A stretch of DNA of 64,000 nucleotides, from assembly GCF_950023065.1 (NCBI RefSeq), contig NC_088677.1, positions 33,377,230-33,441,229 of the forward strand, given 5' to 3'. Below the pieces are notes generated by a model. That model ran no database searches and had not been told where the DNA came from. It saw only the letters and a program-made list of their open reading frames with translations. This stretch comes from Planococcus citri (Eukaryota; Arthropoda; Insecta; Hemiptera; Pseudococcidae). Each line of letters opens with the position of its first letter. Within the stretch, counting starts at the first letter, position 1. Positions 1 to 13,863 of the stretch are shown here, in pieces. The position numbers and the translations under genes were made by a program.

Positions 1-1305
1 TTCCCAATTCACATTCGAGTGTTTTGCGAATATTACAAAACAGATATACCTATAAGTTCTTCAATAGGAATTTAAAAAAATAAAAAATTACCTATACCAC
101 CGACATCGTTCAAGAGTCGTAGCGTTATTACATAAAAAGCAATTCAGATATCGAACAAGAGTTATCATCGGTAATGAAATATTTTCCTCAATTAAAATAA
201 AAAGAAAAATCAATTTGCCTTCCTTCTAGCGTCCTTGACCAAATCAAATCATCAACCTTCTTCAAGAGTCTTACAAATTTTGCTCTTTTCATCCAATTTT
301 TTTTTTAGCCCCCTGATAAATGTTTAAGTACCTACCTACAATAAAAATAAACAAGAGTAATTCGCGAATCCCGACTAAACCCTGAATTTTTCCAAACAAA
401 ATACCACACCGGGCGCATTATTCATCAAATTTTTCGCAATAAAAGCGAGGAATAAATTTCAAACAAATATTTACCCTCAAACGAATCGAATTCGCGCTCT
501 ATTGAATATCTTAAAATCTTTTCTCATTTACGTTCGCCGAGACTTGTATTTATAAACGAACGGTTTTAAATATTTCAAAATCCATTTTAAAATACTGCTG
601 ATGATACGATACTTATACAGGTTTTTTTTCGAAATTAGGTACCTCGAAATAAAAAAATTATAACGATTTTTTTGGGCAATTTGGAAAAAAAATTCTTAGC
701 TAAATGAATACCTACCAACAAGATATGCGAATTACCAAAAACCTTTACAAAAGTTTTTGTTATTTTTTAAAAAAACACGTACACCCACATTTTTCCAATA
801 GTGCTCAAAATTTTAATTCAATTTTGAAGTAAAATGGAAAATTTTTTCACAGGAAATTGATTTTCTTTCTTAAAAAATTTGGTACATATTCTTCAAAATG
901 CGAAAAATCCGAAATCAACGACGAACTGATTTACTTAGAGATTCAGTGATTCAAATCCAATAACAAAATCCATAGAAAAGACTGCCTGATCTCAAATCAG
1001 TGAAAATGGATCCATATCGTACCATATTTTATAAATTTTCGAAAGGAGGAGTTGGAGAGATCAAAAGGACGAATCGAGAAGACAGAAGAATATGTCGATA
1101 TTCAAATTTGGTAACTCCAAATCAATAAAAATCGATGAGCCAATACACAACATATAAAATTGTTTCGAAATTGAGTAAAAATTGGGAGGACGACGCGAAA
1201 CCCCCCCCCCCTTCCTCCACCCATCATCAAGAGTGTTGAGATCCATTTGCGAAATTAAGTTCTTTACAGAAAAAAAAAACAAAAACTAGTTTGATTATAA
1301 TAGTA
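1..1305. other. Non-coding stretch, no gene seen
   Basis: A+T-rich sequence with no reading frame that resembles a protein family and no convincing splice-flanked exon. It contains a run of C (about 1200-1212) and many short homopolymers. It may be intergenic or intronic. Confidence 0.6.
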
Positions 1306-1460
1306 CAGGGTGCCTATATATTTGATTCGAAATACATTTTTTTAATAAGCAATGATGTTACAATTCAACATCTGATTGGCTGAGCTACAAAATAACGCCA
1401 TTCTGATTGGATTAAATCATTACCTACCTAAAATGTATTCTGAATCAAATAGACAACCTG
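1306..1460. mobile_element. Short TA-type MITE with imperfect terminal inverted repeats
   Basis: The left end begins CAGGGTGCCTATATATTTGA and the reverse complement of the right end begins CAGGTTGTCTATTTGATTC. The arms pair over about 35 bases with a four-base gap and continue through AATACATTTT on both sides. A TA precedes the left end; the right flank is CA, which could be a decayed TA. The size (155 bp), the lack of coding capacity and the CAGGGTG terminus suggest a non-autonomous Tc1/mariner-type element, the same terminal style as the 353-bp element at 58154-58506. Confidence 0.6.
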
Positions 1461-4400
1461 CATTTTAAAATTTTAAAATTGCAGTAATCAACTTTTACCT
1501 ACAGACTCTGACTATGAAAAGTTGAATTTTTAAAATTTTAATAAATGGCTTTTGATCGTCCATCTATTATTTTTTCAATACCAAAAATAGATTTGTTCAA
1601 AGTTTCAGTAATTTCGAGATGTGGACCTTCAAATTTAGTGCCTTCAATCCATTTCCCATAAGTAGGTAGGTCTAGGTACACCTTCCTTGACTATACTCTC
1701 AATGAGAGGGGAGAAGGGACTCGTGAGAAATTGGCAAATAATTCTCGCATTACATAAGTGTAGGCACATCACGAGTACACCTGAAAATTTTGCATCTTTT
1801 CATCTCACAATTATTTTTAAATGACACAATAAATATTTTAAAAGTTGAATTATCTGCAAGATGAATGAAAGAATGACATATAAAGTGAGATTTTCATGTA
1901 AGTAAATTATCAAAACAATATGATGAAAAAGCGGGAAAATATTTATGTCTCGAATTATGTGCGTATATACAAGCAAGGTAGGTACACTACTATAGCGTTC
2001 GTAATACAAACATAGTAACTATAGCTACTATGTTTATTCATAATATTTTTATTTATCAATTTTATTATAATAATTCTTCACCAACTGTCAAAAAGTGTGA
2101 AATGACCAATAGTGTACCGCGTATTCATCCTAAAAATATCGGAGGTACTCATTAAATCGACCAAATCGTTTGAAGAAATCAAAGTTTTTGTTTTTCTTTC
2201 TCCATTTCAAAATAACCCTTCATAGTCAGATTTTCAATTTTACTTACTACGTTACCAGAAATACGCGATCCCCTTTTTCGTATCTGTTAAGTACGTAATT
2301 AGAGAGAGCAGAATTTGAAAAAAAATCATTTAGAAGAATTGAAAAATATAGGTAATTTTCTCAGGTATAGGTTTTCAAATATAGGTAAATGAAATGGGAA
2401 AAAACTTGCGATCAACTTTTATGAAAATTTTGAATTCAATGAATGTAAAATATAGCAAAAGATTCTTGCAAGTTTCAAGAACAGAAGATCAATCGGAGTG
2501 AAAAGAAAAATGAATAAAACTCCGTGCCACGTGCTAACTATACAACAATGTTATACTACACAAGCATTCTTTCGTCAAAATAATAAGTTTGCATTAAAAT
2601 CACATGGTTTCTATAAATTTTCGCCAACGCGAACTTTAATGAGATATCGATCCTGATTTAGCGAAGCATTCTCATACATAATACAACTAGAATACAACGT
2701 ACATATTATGGCACTTGCACTTCCCCTATACCGAGAAACAAATTAAAATGTGGAATTTTGCCTTTTGGCAAACAACATAATTCAACCGTGAAAATTTTAA
2801 TGGTTGTAAATAATTTTATGCGTTGTTCGCCATTGGCTAGCGAATAAAGGGAAGGAAAACGAGGAAAATGGAAAAATTCAACAATATTTACAAATATTTT
2901 GAGCAAATTATTAAACAAAAAAAATCGAAAAAATTCCCGAAGACCTTTTTTTTTATTATTATCATTTTACAATGAAAAGAAAAAAAAATTAAAAATGATA
3001 TTTCAATCCAATAAAGAGCCTCGTTTTCTTTTAAAAGCTGATTAAAAATTTCATTACGATGAAAAAAGCACATCTAAACTGAATATCTAAAAATTAATAA
3101 TAACTAATAAGGTACTTTTTCAAATTTATTTTCTGCCGATTTTAGTCTAAAATTAAATGAAACCTTTCGTAGCAGTCTTTTCGACCAGGATGAAACGACC
3201 TCGCTCAATTTTAATCTCCGAAGAAAATTTTTTTTATCAAACAAGCAATCAAATTTCTCAGTAGTCTCAACGAAAATGAAAAAAAAAAGATCAAGCTGTT
3301 ACGAAAGAAGTATTAATGTTACTGACTGGACCAGCACGTCCGCGTCCCCTTCCTGTCTGCCTTTCCTAGTAGGTAACACATTCGAGACTTCTTATAGTTT
3401 CTACAGAAAAGACATCCTACAGTGTATTTTCACTCCATGTACCTTTGAAAATGGCTGTATCGATAGAACACTGGTTTATTGGGGTTATTCTTTCACTAGG
3501 GGTTTTTTGGGTTCTATCCTGACTCATTAGATATTAATTCAAGCTAAATAATAGTTAACCTCAATTTGATACTCGTCGAGTAATCTGAAAAAATGATGAA
3601 AATTCAATTGAAGCATTCAATTTAGTCGAACTGAAAACAGAAATGGAAGAAAAAAAATATTCTGTCGCAGCGAGTTGGCCTATTTCTTTGCTGACAAAAT
3701 AATGGACGCTGTGCAACTGTATAATGTGACAAAGGACAGAAATTTTTTCAAAAAAATTTCAATTCCATAGATACAACTTCTTTAGAGGAACATGAAAGCA
3801 ATGAAAAGCTCACCAGGATGTCAATTATCGTGTATTCAAATTATTATTGCAATACCTATACCTACAAGTTTTCCATGCTTGTCCCAAATATTCCTCTTTC
3901 TTATAGTATCTAACTACGGGTAAAATTTGAATTTGAAAATTTTCAACACGGGTAGAATTTATTGAGTTCGCTTCGAAAATAACGTTACAATTGATGAAAA
4001 TTCTCTAATCAATATTTTGGAATCTTATTAGCATATCAACACCTTCCAACCTTCAAAAAAGATCATCAAATGATGTTAACAGCCATTTTCTCAAAACGCC
4101 AGAGAAGTGGGTTTCAACACTTATCGATTCAAAATTTAAAAAAAAAATCGGATAACCCAAAAATGATGAACTTTTGTGATCATGAAGCCGATTTTGTGTC
4201 CGGTCTCATCTAAAATTTTAGGTCAAAGGTCGATGGAGGGAGCAAAGAGGTTTGTGTTTTCTGAGGAAATTTCCGTTAGAAACATTTCAACCAATCAATG
4301 AGAAACAATACCAACGATAATTCACTACACGAGCAGATTCAGAACGAAAGGGGTTGTTTGTTTGCTCAATTTCGCACTTTATGATCAGGCGATTGAACCC

Positions 4401-7400
4401 TACCAGCTTTCTCCAGCTCAGTTTTTCTAGACTGCACTCGACTAAAATAGCTAAGAATGCTGAGAATGCGTCTTCTTATAACTAAGTAAATATGCGGAGT
4501 CAGTCTTTCACATGTGAGTTCTTTGAGTACCAAGGTATTGTCACATCCGTCCTCTCTACGGTTCACGGGTTATCAACCTACTACTACGTCTAAAAGCCTT
4601 AATTTTGTCTGTGTCAGAATTCTTGATCGTCGGGTACTTTGTTGCATTACCAGACGATGAAAAGTCTCGATTATTTTCATCATGGATTGTTTCGTGATGT
4701 TGTAAGTTTTTGAAATTCTTTTTAGTTTCCCAGGCTGCAGTTTTTGTGATAGTCGCTCTTTTTACCTACCTATTTCGCTTTTTGAATTCTGAACTAGTTT
4801 ATGGGACAAAATAAGTGAGGGAGAGATGAGGTAAAAGCTGAAAAATTTCAGGAGAAATTATTTTTATCCAAGCATACGTTCTGGTACGTTCAAGATCAAA
4901 ACGCGGAGGGTGGGGGGGTGTGCAAAATCACCACCTTATTCTTTCTGAATTTGTTATCAAAAATAATCTTAGTTGGTAGGACCCAGTCGTTGACAATCGC
5001 TTATTTCAATGAAAGAGTGCGTGTTTTGGAAACACTGATGCCAGATGCGTGAGTCACAATATATCAGTCAGTTAGTCCAAAAAGTTTTGAGGAGTGTATG
5101 TAAATTAGATTCTAAATAAGTCAGCCACTGGAGTGTCAATTACTGGAAACCGTGTGTGTTAATCATTGGGGAAATCAGACAATTTTTTTAATAAAAATTT
5201 TCACAAAGTAATTACCTACTGATGAATTAGGGTGAATTTAGTTCAAAATATAGCAGTGAAGGTCAGTCCCAAATGCTCTGCTGAAAAACTTTGAGAAAAA
5301 AAGGTCGACAGCGTATGGAAATTTTTACATGGGAATTCGGTTCAAAAAGTGACAACCGCTGGGTATTGTACCCAATTTGTTTTCGTTTTATCAAACAAAA
5401 AATCGAATTCATCCATAAAATCCTTTGTTTTTGTTTTTTTATTTTTACTTCGTTTTCATTTTATTACGAGTATTTTAGGAAAATTCTTTCGTACCTACCA
5501 TTTACGTCTAGTATTTTACATCAGATTTACGAGTAATGAAGCTCGTTTTTATAACAGTTGTTTAGAATTAAAACTTTTATGCATCAATTAAATTCAAGAA
5601 TAAGTTGAACAATTGCAATGAGGACTTTTATGAGATTTTTTCTTCGGTTCGAATAAAAAAATACATGCAGCCACTGCAGTCTGGTAGATGCATTTAGACG
5701 AAACACTATCACTATAATTACCTACATCATTTCAGTATAGATACAAAAATTCTTCGAATCAGTTTTGCATTCGTTAATATGTTGTAGGTACTATCAATTA
5801 CTCAAATTGATATTATGCTATCTAAGTGATACAGCGATTAAAATTTTGTATAAAAATAGAAAATAGACGAGTAATATTTCAGTACATTAGATAAATATCA
5901 CGTATTTATATGTTACGATAATTATTACCAAATAAATATTGAGAAAAAAGCAAAATTAAAAATAGGAAATTCCCTATAGCGCAAAAAATTGTAGATTATT
6001 ATTTGTTTTCCGATTAAATAGAAATATACGAGACCTGTGTAAAAACTGAATAGAGTACCTAATCAAGCTGCACATAAAAAATATCACACAGACTGAGAAT
6101 TTTTCATGTAAATTATTTCATTCATTAACGAAACATCATATCAGTGTTAATTACTACGATAGGAAATGAATTCTAAAAGCGAATGGTTGTAGAAAAGTGT
6201 AAGCTATTCTACATAAACCACGCATTATTCGAGCAATATACGAGTACGATTCATCGCAGTAAAATTATGTACTCATATAATATTCGTTTTTCTATTTAAT
6301 TCTACATGTCAGCACCTCATTCGTAAGTTATGACAAAAAAATAACAATCTCAAGTACCTTCCTATACCTACGTTCAGAAATTATCATAGAATAGAATTTT
6401 CAAAATCGATAAAAAAATGAGTTTTTCTCATTTCAGCGTGCATAAAGCTAAAGTGTCAAGTAGGTAGGCATAGAACAACATCTGATGAAAAAAAATTAAC
6501 GAATACCTCGAAGAGCCAAAATCTTTAGCACTAGCTTAAATTCGTTTCAACTTGACGAATCAGACGACCTTAAGTTTACACATTTATATTTCGTTCTACA
6601 TAATTTATAAATGATTCATTCGTTTACGTAGGTAAGTTTTCAAATTAATCGACCACATGAGAGCACTAGGTGAGTATCACGAGTGCTATACAATGTAAAA
6701 ATAATTTCAGGATTGGTGCACATCGAAACGGAACGTTGTTAAATTACCCAACTCAGTCGACTACTCGTAGGCCTATTTGTTTTTCAATTTTTTTAAGCAA
6801 GGTAATTAAACAACTTCGGTTTGTTTATTCGAAACATGCAAAATTCTTGAATTTTTACACAAGATGGTAAAAAATAAGTAGACGAAAATTGACAAAAAAT
6901 AAACCGAGCTTTACGACGAACGTAATAATATGGTCAGGGTTACGATGAAACTTCGATGACCACGATATTTTTCGTTGGATTTTCGTAGTATTCTGCGCGA
7001 TTTTCGCGTATTTTTTTCATCTTCGCTGAAATTTCAGAGTACTGGGTGAACGAAAAATGGGTGAAAATTATATAAAAATGCTTCTTTGTCATGACTATAC
7101 GGCATCAACGACCACGGTGGAAATAAGCAACCGTCCCCCAAATGTGTGGGAAGTAAGAGCCAATCTGTGTGTTTTCAATTACAGGAATAACTACAAGGTC
7201 AGGCGAAGCAGCAACGCAACGCAGGCGTACAGTTTATTTATAGAAAAGTGTTGGCGATACGTAAACGTAACGGTGGGGCGAGATACTCGATTTTATTTCA
7301 ATTGTGACACGATCATCGAAATTATCGTACACATATTTACACAAAATCATCCCCACGATATTCAGATACGACTACATAAAAAAAAACACCCAAACTATTT

Positions 7401-10400
7401 AATATGCGTTCAATTAGTCATCAATTTTTTCTTAGATTTATCCTCGTAAAATCGACGAAATGAGTGTGTTTTTTTCGCGCATTTCGCTTCAAAATAACGT
7501 TATCTCTCGTATGGCAGCTAAAAAGAAACCCTGGCGAAATCGTACCGTCATGAAAATTAAAATAACAATGATGCCCCGCGAATTTCAATACATCGAGTGA
7601 ATTTGCCAGAAGGTAGGAAATCTGTACCTGACGTTCTTACGTAAAGGGTTTCGAAAATACGCACTTTCCCATCCCGCTTTAAAGGCAAAATAATTGGGAA
7701 TTTTACACCCACGTACCAAAACGTAGGAAACCCATCCATCGATTCGAAGGCAAAAGCGAATCAGAAGCTGAAATTCAGATCATGCGTCTGTTTTGTACAT
7801 TTTTTTACACGTAGGCACTCGTTTAGGTATACATATTTTTCAAGCAGACGTAATTTCATTTATTCGTTTTTACGTAGGCATAGGTATGCCTATTTACCTT
7901 TTTGTTTTCGTTTTCTCCTTCCTGAAATTTTTCGTATTGTTCTTCGATCTGCATGTGTTCCCTTATAGCTACCTATTTATTTTTTCGTCCTACCAGGGAA
8001 TTAAAATTCACCACGACTTTGAAATTTATATTCACACATTTGATGTACCTACAAAAAAGGATATCATTTTTTGAACTTGAAAATCATGTTCATTGTTCAT
8101 TAACAGAAAGAGGAGGGGTAGTGGACCTATATAATATACTCAGGTGAGTCAACATCAGCTTTTCCAAACACCCATTCCCACTTTGTAAACTGAAACTAAA
8201 AGACAGAATTTAAAAAACCTATTTTGGGAAAACATCTTGAAATGAAATAAAAGACGTCCCGAAATAATTATGCTAATAATAATTTATTTTTCAAAACTGA
8301 TGGAACTAGTCGTACATCCAGATGAGCAAGGATTTCAACTGGGAATCCCAACTTTAAAAATCAATTTCAGAGAGGCGCAATTTCATTTCAAAAATAAAAT
8401 CGTAATTTTTCCGCTTTAGAAAAATATCAAAAATCGCGTGTAAATTTTTTGGAAAATTGACAATTTTATACGTAGGATAATTTCAACATTTTTGAAATTT
8501 TGATTTTCAAAAGATGGAATAAAAAGAGAAAAATGGAGACAGGGAAAGAGGAAGAAGAAAATTGTACTCTAAAAATTGAAATTTCTAAAACTATAATATA
8601 TTTTTTAATTTGTATGTGTAGACGTCCCACAGATCCTGGGTATTTTTTTGAATTAAAAAAAAATTGTAGAATTTTGCGACGTGTTACCAAAAACTAAACT
8701 GAAAAAATTTTTTTAAAGCGAAAACAACAAAATTTGGGAATCGAATCGTACGTAAAGCATCTTTTTACCTGCTACACTTTCACTGAAATTTAAAAATAAT
8801 TTCCTCGTAATGCGATTAAAAATAGGAAAATATCGTATCCAAAATGAATCGGATAAATATCATGATTAATTAGGTCTTGAATAACGGAGTTGTTTTCTTC
8901 ATTCAGTAACACAAGAGCTAACAATAAATCAATCTTGAAACCCACCCCGATAATTTTTAGATACAGCACTAAACACTCAAACAGGGTGGATATACTCGTC
9001 GTATCTATCTGAAATTTGAGTAACTTTCCAGCGCTAATTACAAGTATCTAATCTGCCCACATCTATGGTATCTTTATCTATACTTCTATCCACTCGCAAT
9101 TAAATTATTTTTACTCATCAAGTATGCCTACAGGACATTCAACAATGTAAAAAAATAATGAAAACGATATAATATCTCGATATAAAAGTTCAGTAGCCAG
9201 GATTAAAAATACTTCAAACCTACTTTTTATTGAAAAATTCATCGACACAGAATCATGTAGGTAAATCTGGATAAGCCCACATAACGTTTTCCAATTCATC
9301 GAAAAGGAAACGAACAAAATTTAACCGATTTTTTTGGGTGAAAGAAAATATCGTGGAAAAAGTTCTACCATATTATCAAATTCTGTAGGAAAAAAAATCT
9401 CGCAAGGGGATAGGGAAGTAAAAATAACATCACGCTATATTACAACATGAAACGCATTGGGACTACTAAAATTAGAAGCCTAATCGAATTTATATCAATA
9501 ATTCGTATGGGATATGATTATTTAAAAACACATTCGTCCTTTAAATTCAGTGACTGTGAGAAAAAGTTGATTCGACTGAGGATTTGTTGATATTGGAATA
9601 TATAGAGGCGATATATTTTATAAACCTATTTAGGAAGGTACAAACATTTTTACATTTTCTCTGCGAGAATTAGAATAATAATATTAAAAATTCATCGCAT
9701 TTAGATTGATATGTTCAAGTTTTTGATTTACTTTTCAAAGCCAAGGTTGACAATGTAATAGTTATTTTGTTTTAGTTAAAACTCGCGAATTGCCTTCATG
9801 GTGAAAAAGAAGGAGGGAGAAGGGACTTGGAAATTATATTTAAAAACTAGGTATAAATAAACTATATACGAGTATTATCTCTTTTATTCGTCCGCATTTT
9901 TCCAGCGTAGCAATTTTTTCTAAAAATAGACCCTCGAACATCCGATAACGATTTCATCTGTCAATACGTTTTAAAAACATCTCTGTAAGATAATTCCAAA
10001 CAGATCATTTCGATATTTTTCATCGTTTCATCGCAACAAAAAACAGGTACCTACTTCGAAAAAAAAACCAAACCTTTAGGTTTATAAAATTTTAAAACAA
10101 ATCGATACCATCGTGATAGAAATTATATCTACCTACTTAAAACGTAGTATTTCTCGCTCATTTAACAACTCACAAAATTGAAAAAAAAAAGTTATTAAAA
10201 CGAGAGGAAAAAGTTGGTGGTTTTGTTTTCAAAAAGGGTATGAAAAAGATTAAATTTTCCAAAAAAACCCACACAATAATACACATTTGCTAACAAGGTA
10301 AAATGGGCGGTAAATCGATAAGTTCTGTTTTCCAGTGAGAAAAATTCGCGTTCGGTACGATTCGATTATGTTTGAAATTTTCTTTCTTTTTTTTTTCTAC

Positions 10401-12862
10401 AGACTTGACAATTTGGTAAACAGTTCCATCGTAACAACTTCGTTAGGTCACATTCAATTTAATCGCGTCAAAAGTCGAAAAGCCGATTAATAATAGAAAT
10501 TTTTCACCTCAATAGGAACCATTATCGAACGTATGTTTTTAAAAAATTATCATTTTTCATACGTTGAATAATTATTTCATAATTGAAATTTCACGGGGAA
10601 GATTATTTTTTAATATTTTAATTTATTCGAACGAGTCAACGCTATAAACGTAAAGCTGAAATGGGCATTTAGAACGCGAATCTTTTAAAATTTAATTTTA
10701 TAAAGATCTAAACCTAAAATTCAGTGATGATTTTCGAAAAGAAAAAAAAACAAACAATTCTTGATCCCAGAATTTGCAACAAAAAAAAAAGGAGGAAAGA
10801 AATGAAAAGCTAATTGAAATTATTCCTCCACTCCGGTATCGTTTTCTCAACAGTTTTTTATAACTGAAAAAAACGTGGATTTTTCACTTAAGATCCGCGT
10901 CTATTTCGGTAAGTATTCAAAAAGTCAGCAAGTAATTAAAAAAATTACTAGGTGGGTATCTAAAAATTAATGATAATAGCTTTTTAATTTAATCAACTTG
11001 ATTGTTACTTTTGAAAAAAATATTTGATGCCGCAAAATTTTTCCATTTCGACTCATTTAAACTTACAACTTCACTTTCATCCGAAAAAGAAGGAAAAACA
11101 ATCGTTACATTTTAAATTAATGAGTTATTTTGTATCTGTGGGTGGATTCACAGATGGGCTTTACCTCCCAGACAATGCTTTGCATATATAGAGCTATACT
11201 ATTTCAAAACTGATGATACAAAGCAGCAGAAAAATGATGTAGGAGCGTTTTCGTCTAAACTACACGGTAAAAAGCAAAAGTTTTCAAATTTTAAACGTTT
11301 TTGAGTAGGTTGATATTATTTCACAATTCAAAATGAAAAATACACATTTACATCAACATGAAACGAAGAAACCAAGCACCTAACTTCAAACCCTTCAAAC
11401 TCTCTCAGCTACTGCAGCTATAAGATTTAATTCGCGTTTGATCACCCCTCTCTCTGCTCTCTCCTAGTTCTTCCTAAATAAAGGAACGTAGTGAGTAGGC
11501 CTAGATTTGAACAGAAAACATCGCCGGGCAAATCAATCTAGCGCCAATTACAAAGTCCAGCTGAAATGATATCCCTCCCAAGATATTAATTAAGTGATTG
11601 TACAAAACATGATGAAGAAAATAACAGTTGTACACAATAAATCCAGTACCTCACGTACGTTTTTCCGAGTTGTTGGAAGGGGGAGTGGAGGGGCTAGTGG
11701 TGATAAAATATGAATAATAATTCCATTAAATAGTTAATAACGTAGGTACCATTTTAACGTTTTTAACGTTCAAGACATGCAAATTTAAGCACATCAGAGC
11801 AACGAAATCAGTAATTCACGGTTGGATTTTTGCATTCTTTCTGAAAATACCTAATTCCCAACTTGATTCAATTAATTCTCAGTAAAGAAAATCTAAAGCA
11901 AATTCTTCCTCTTTTCGAACAATTTTTCGAAATTTATAAATGAAAATTCATAGAAAAAATTCGCTTTGTTTGGTTATTTGTCCTGATTTTTTTAAAATTG
12001 GCAATGATGCACATAAAATTGGTACCAGTATCACTGGATTCTAAAATACGTATTCCTCCACTTTCAAAAATGTCATCTTTAGATGTTCTCGCTTCTCGCA
12101 TAATTGCGGAATATTCGCAAAAAAATATTTTCAATAAACGAAATTGCCCAAAACTGAGCGATTTGAAAATTTTTAACCCCTCAGTAGAAGCTTAAAAGTG
12201 GTCTTTGACATACCTTGTAGTCTAGGTCAACGCCAAATCTCAAACACCTAATTTTTTCTTTAAAAAACTGGCTCATTTTTTATCAAAAAGCAAGCTATAG
12301 AAGTTACTGTAAAAAATATGATTCTCCCTCACCCTCTCCCCTGAAAATGCCTATATTGTACTTTGAGGGCTCACACCTCTCTTTTAGAAACACCTATGAA
12401 GCTTTTTTTTTCTGTGTGCCTTTCAACTCAAAATAAAAATGTCAATAAAATTTGGTAAGGATCTTGAGACATCATTTTTTTTCGTGATCTACCAACTCTA
12501 GATCGTGAGAACTAGTCGTAAAAATAAAGGAACATAGTGAAGTGGGAAGGAGAGAAACGCTGAGATACTTGAATCTATAATAGAATAGGTAAATATAATC
12601 ATGTCTGATGGAAAAGTTACTTATATTATACTATTCAATTTTTGGACATCTTCTCCCCCTCCCTCCTGATGGAAACATCTAAATTCTTAAAATGTCAAAA
12701 ATAAGAATAAAATTACAAAAAAAAAATTGTCTTTAAGAAAAAAACGATAAAATCACGAAAATTTTACCAAAATCTTAAAAATATGTTGAAAAATGATAAA
12801 AATGGCCTAAATATGCTGAAATATGCGCTATAAACGTTGGAAAGGTGACGTTTTATACATTT
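1461..12862. other. Long non-coding stretch, no gene supported
   Basis: About 11 kb without a recognisable exon. Reading frames here are short and match nothing known to me; the longest (7057-7449, plus, 130 codons) is within what chance gives in 64 kb. TAGGTA/TACCTA words and poly-A or poly-T runs are common. A GC-richer patch at about 3320-3370 and another at 7560-7740 show no splice signals or family resemblance. The stretch is probably intergenic, or a long intron of the minus-strand gene whose candidate first exon is at 21326-21362. Confidence 0.5.
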
Positions 12863-13493
12863 GAATCGGTCAGTGCAGAAAGGGCATAAGTCCATTTTTG
12901 CGTTTTTCAGGAATAACAAAAAACTGATTCATTCAAAAATCAAAAAATTTCAGTAAACATGCTTAAGGTCATTGAAAGAGGACCCCAAGACACAACTTTT
13001 AGCGCAGTTTCCAAAAAAAAATATTCACGTGCGCCAGTGCTGTTGCTGCCTAAACAAATGGGACTTAGACCCTTTCTGCACTGAATTGACAAAATTTCTT
13101 TCGAAATTTCTCGGGCACGAATGGGGCTTGATTCTACATCTAAGTACATCATTTAGACTGCTATCCCGTTTAAATTGACCAAAAACCCCTTGAGTTCTAA
13201 GACTTTTTGTCGAAGTTGTTAATTTTTTCATCCTTTTTCAGTTCAGAGATTATCTTAAATTTCAAAAAATGGTCTTCTCAAAAATGTTAGTTATTTTTCA
13301 AGGAATTTAAAAAATTTTACAAAAAAGTCATAAATGCGGATCCGCCCTTTTTCTGCGCCCAAATACCACTTTCCCGGCAGTTTTGCGGAAATCTGACATC
13401 ACCAGTCGATCCGCCATACTTTGAAACCCCCATTTCCGCAAAAAAATTTTTTTTCAAAAATGTGACTTGTTACCTTTCTGCACTGACCGATTC
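12863..13493. mobile_element. 631-bp non-autonomous DNA transposon with terminal inverted repeats
   Basis: Both ends start with GAATCGGTCAGTGCAGAAAG (read inward). The match is perfect for 21 bases and then imperfect for about 20 more. The element is flanked on both sides by ATTT, a possible 4-bp target duplication. Terminal-like words recur inside: a CCCTTTCTGCACTGA copy lies at about 13071-13085 and a variant at about 13345-13360. Overlapping short frames on both strands (12940-13231) lie entirely inside the element and look like shadows. No transposase is encoded. The superfamily is not resolved. Confidence 0.7.
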
Positions 13494-13667
13494 ATTTGTG
13501 ATCAAAATATACAAAATATGCAAAACAAATGCGGTGTAATAGACTACAAATCGTATGAATCGGAAAGATCAAAGTGATATGCACAATCATCTTGGCAAGA
13601 TAAAACACGCAGTTGCATAAAATTCCGGTCTCTACTGATGTGCCATCAGTAATTGGAGATTTCCTTA

Positions 13668-13862
13668 CTGATGTGCAGGATGGAAAGCTCTAAGTAGCTG
13701 AAAGCTGAAAGCTCTAGCCAAAAGCTTTACTTATTCAGTTTTCTTTCAGTTTTTTTTTTTACAAATTCATTTGGTTAAGTTTCTGTTTGAATTCTTTTTT
13801 GATTTTCATATTTGTCTCAAGCCAAAAGTTTCATCTTTCAGCTTTCCATCCCTGCTGATGTC
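13668..13862. mobile_element. hAT-type MITE 1 (179 bp) with 8-bp target duplication
   Basis: The element proper is 13676-13854. The left end CAGGATGGAAAGCT and the right end AGCTTTCCATCCCTG are inverted copies differing by one base in a G run. It is flanked by CTGATGTG (13668-13675) and CTGATGTC (13855-13862), 7 of 8 identical. The 8-bp duplication and the CAGGGATG terminus are hallmarks of the hAT superfamily. The interior carries repeated AGCTGAAAGCT-like words. There is no coding capacity. Confidence 0.8.
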
Positions 13863-13863
13863 A

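Noticed and set aside
7057..7449. 130-codon plus-strand frame, the longest in the left third
   Set aside because: No family resemblance, no splice or promoter context, and one frame of this length is expected by chance in 64 kb of such sequence.
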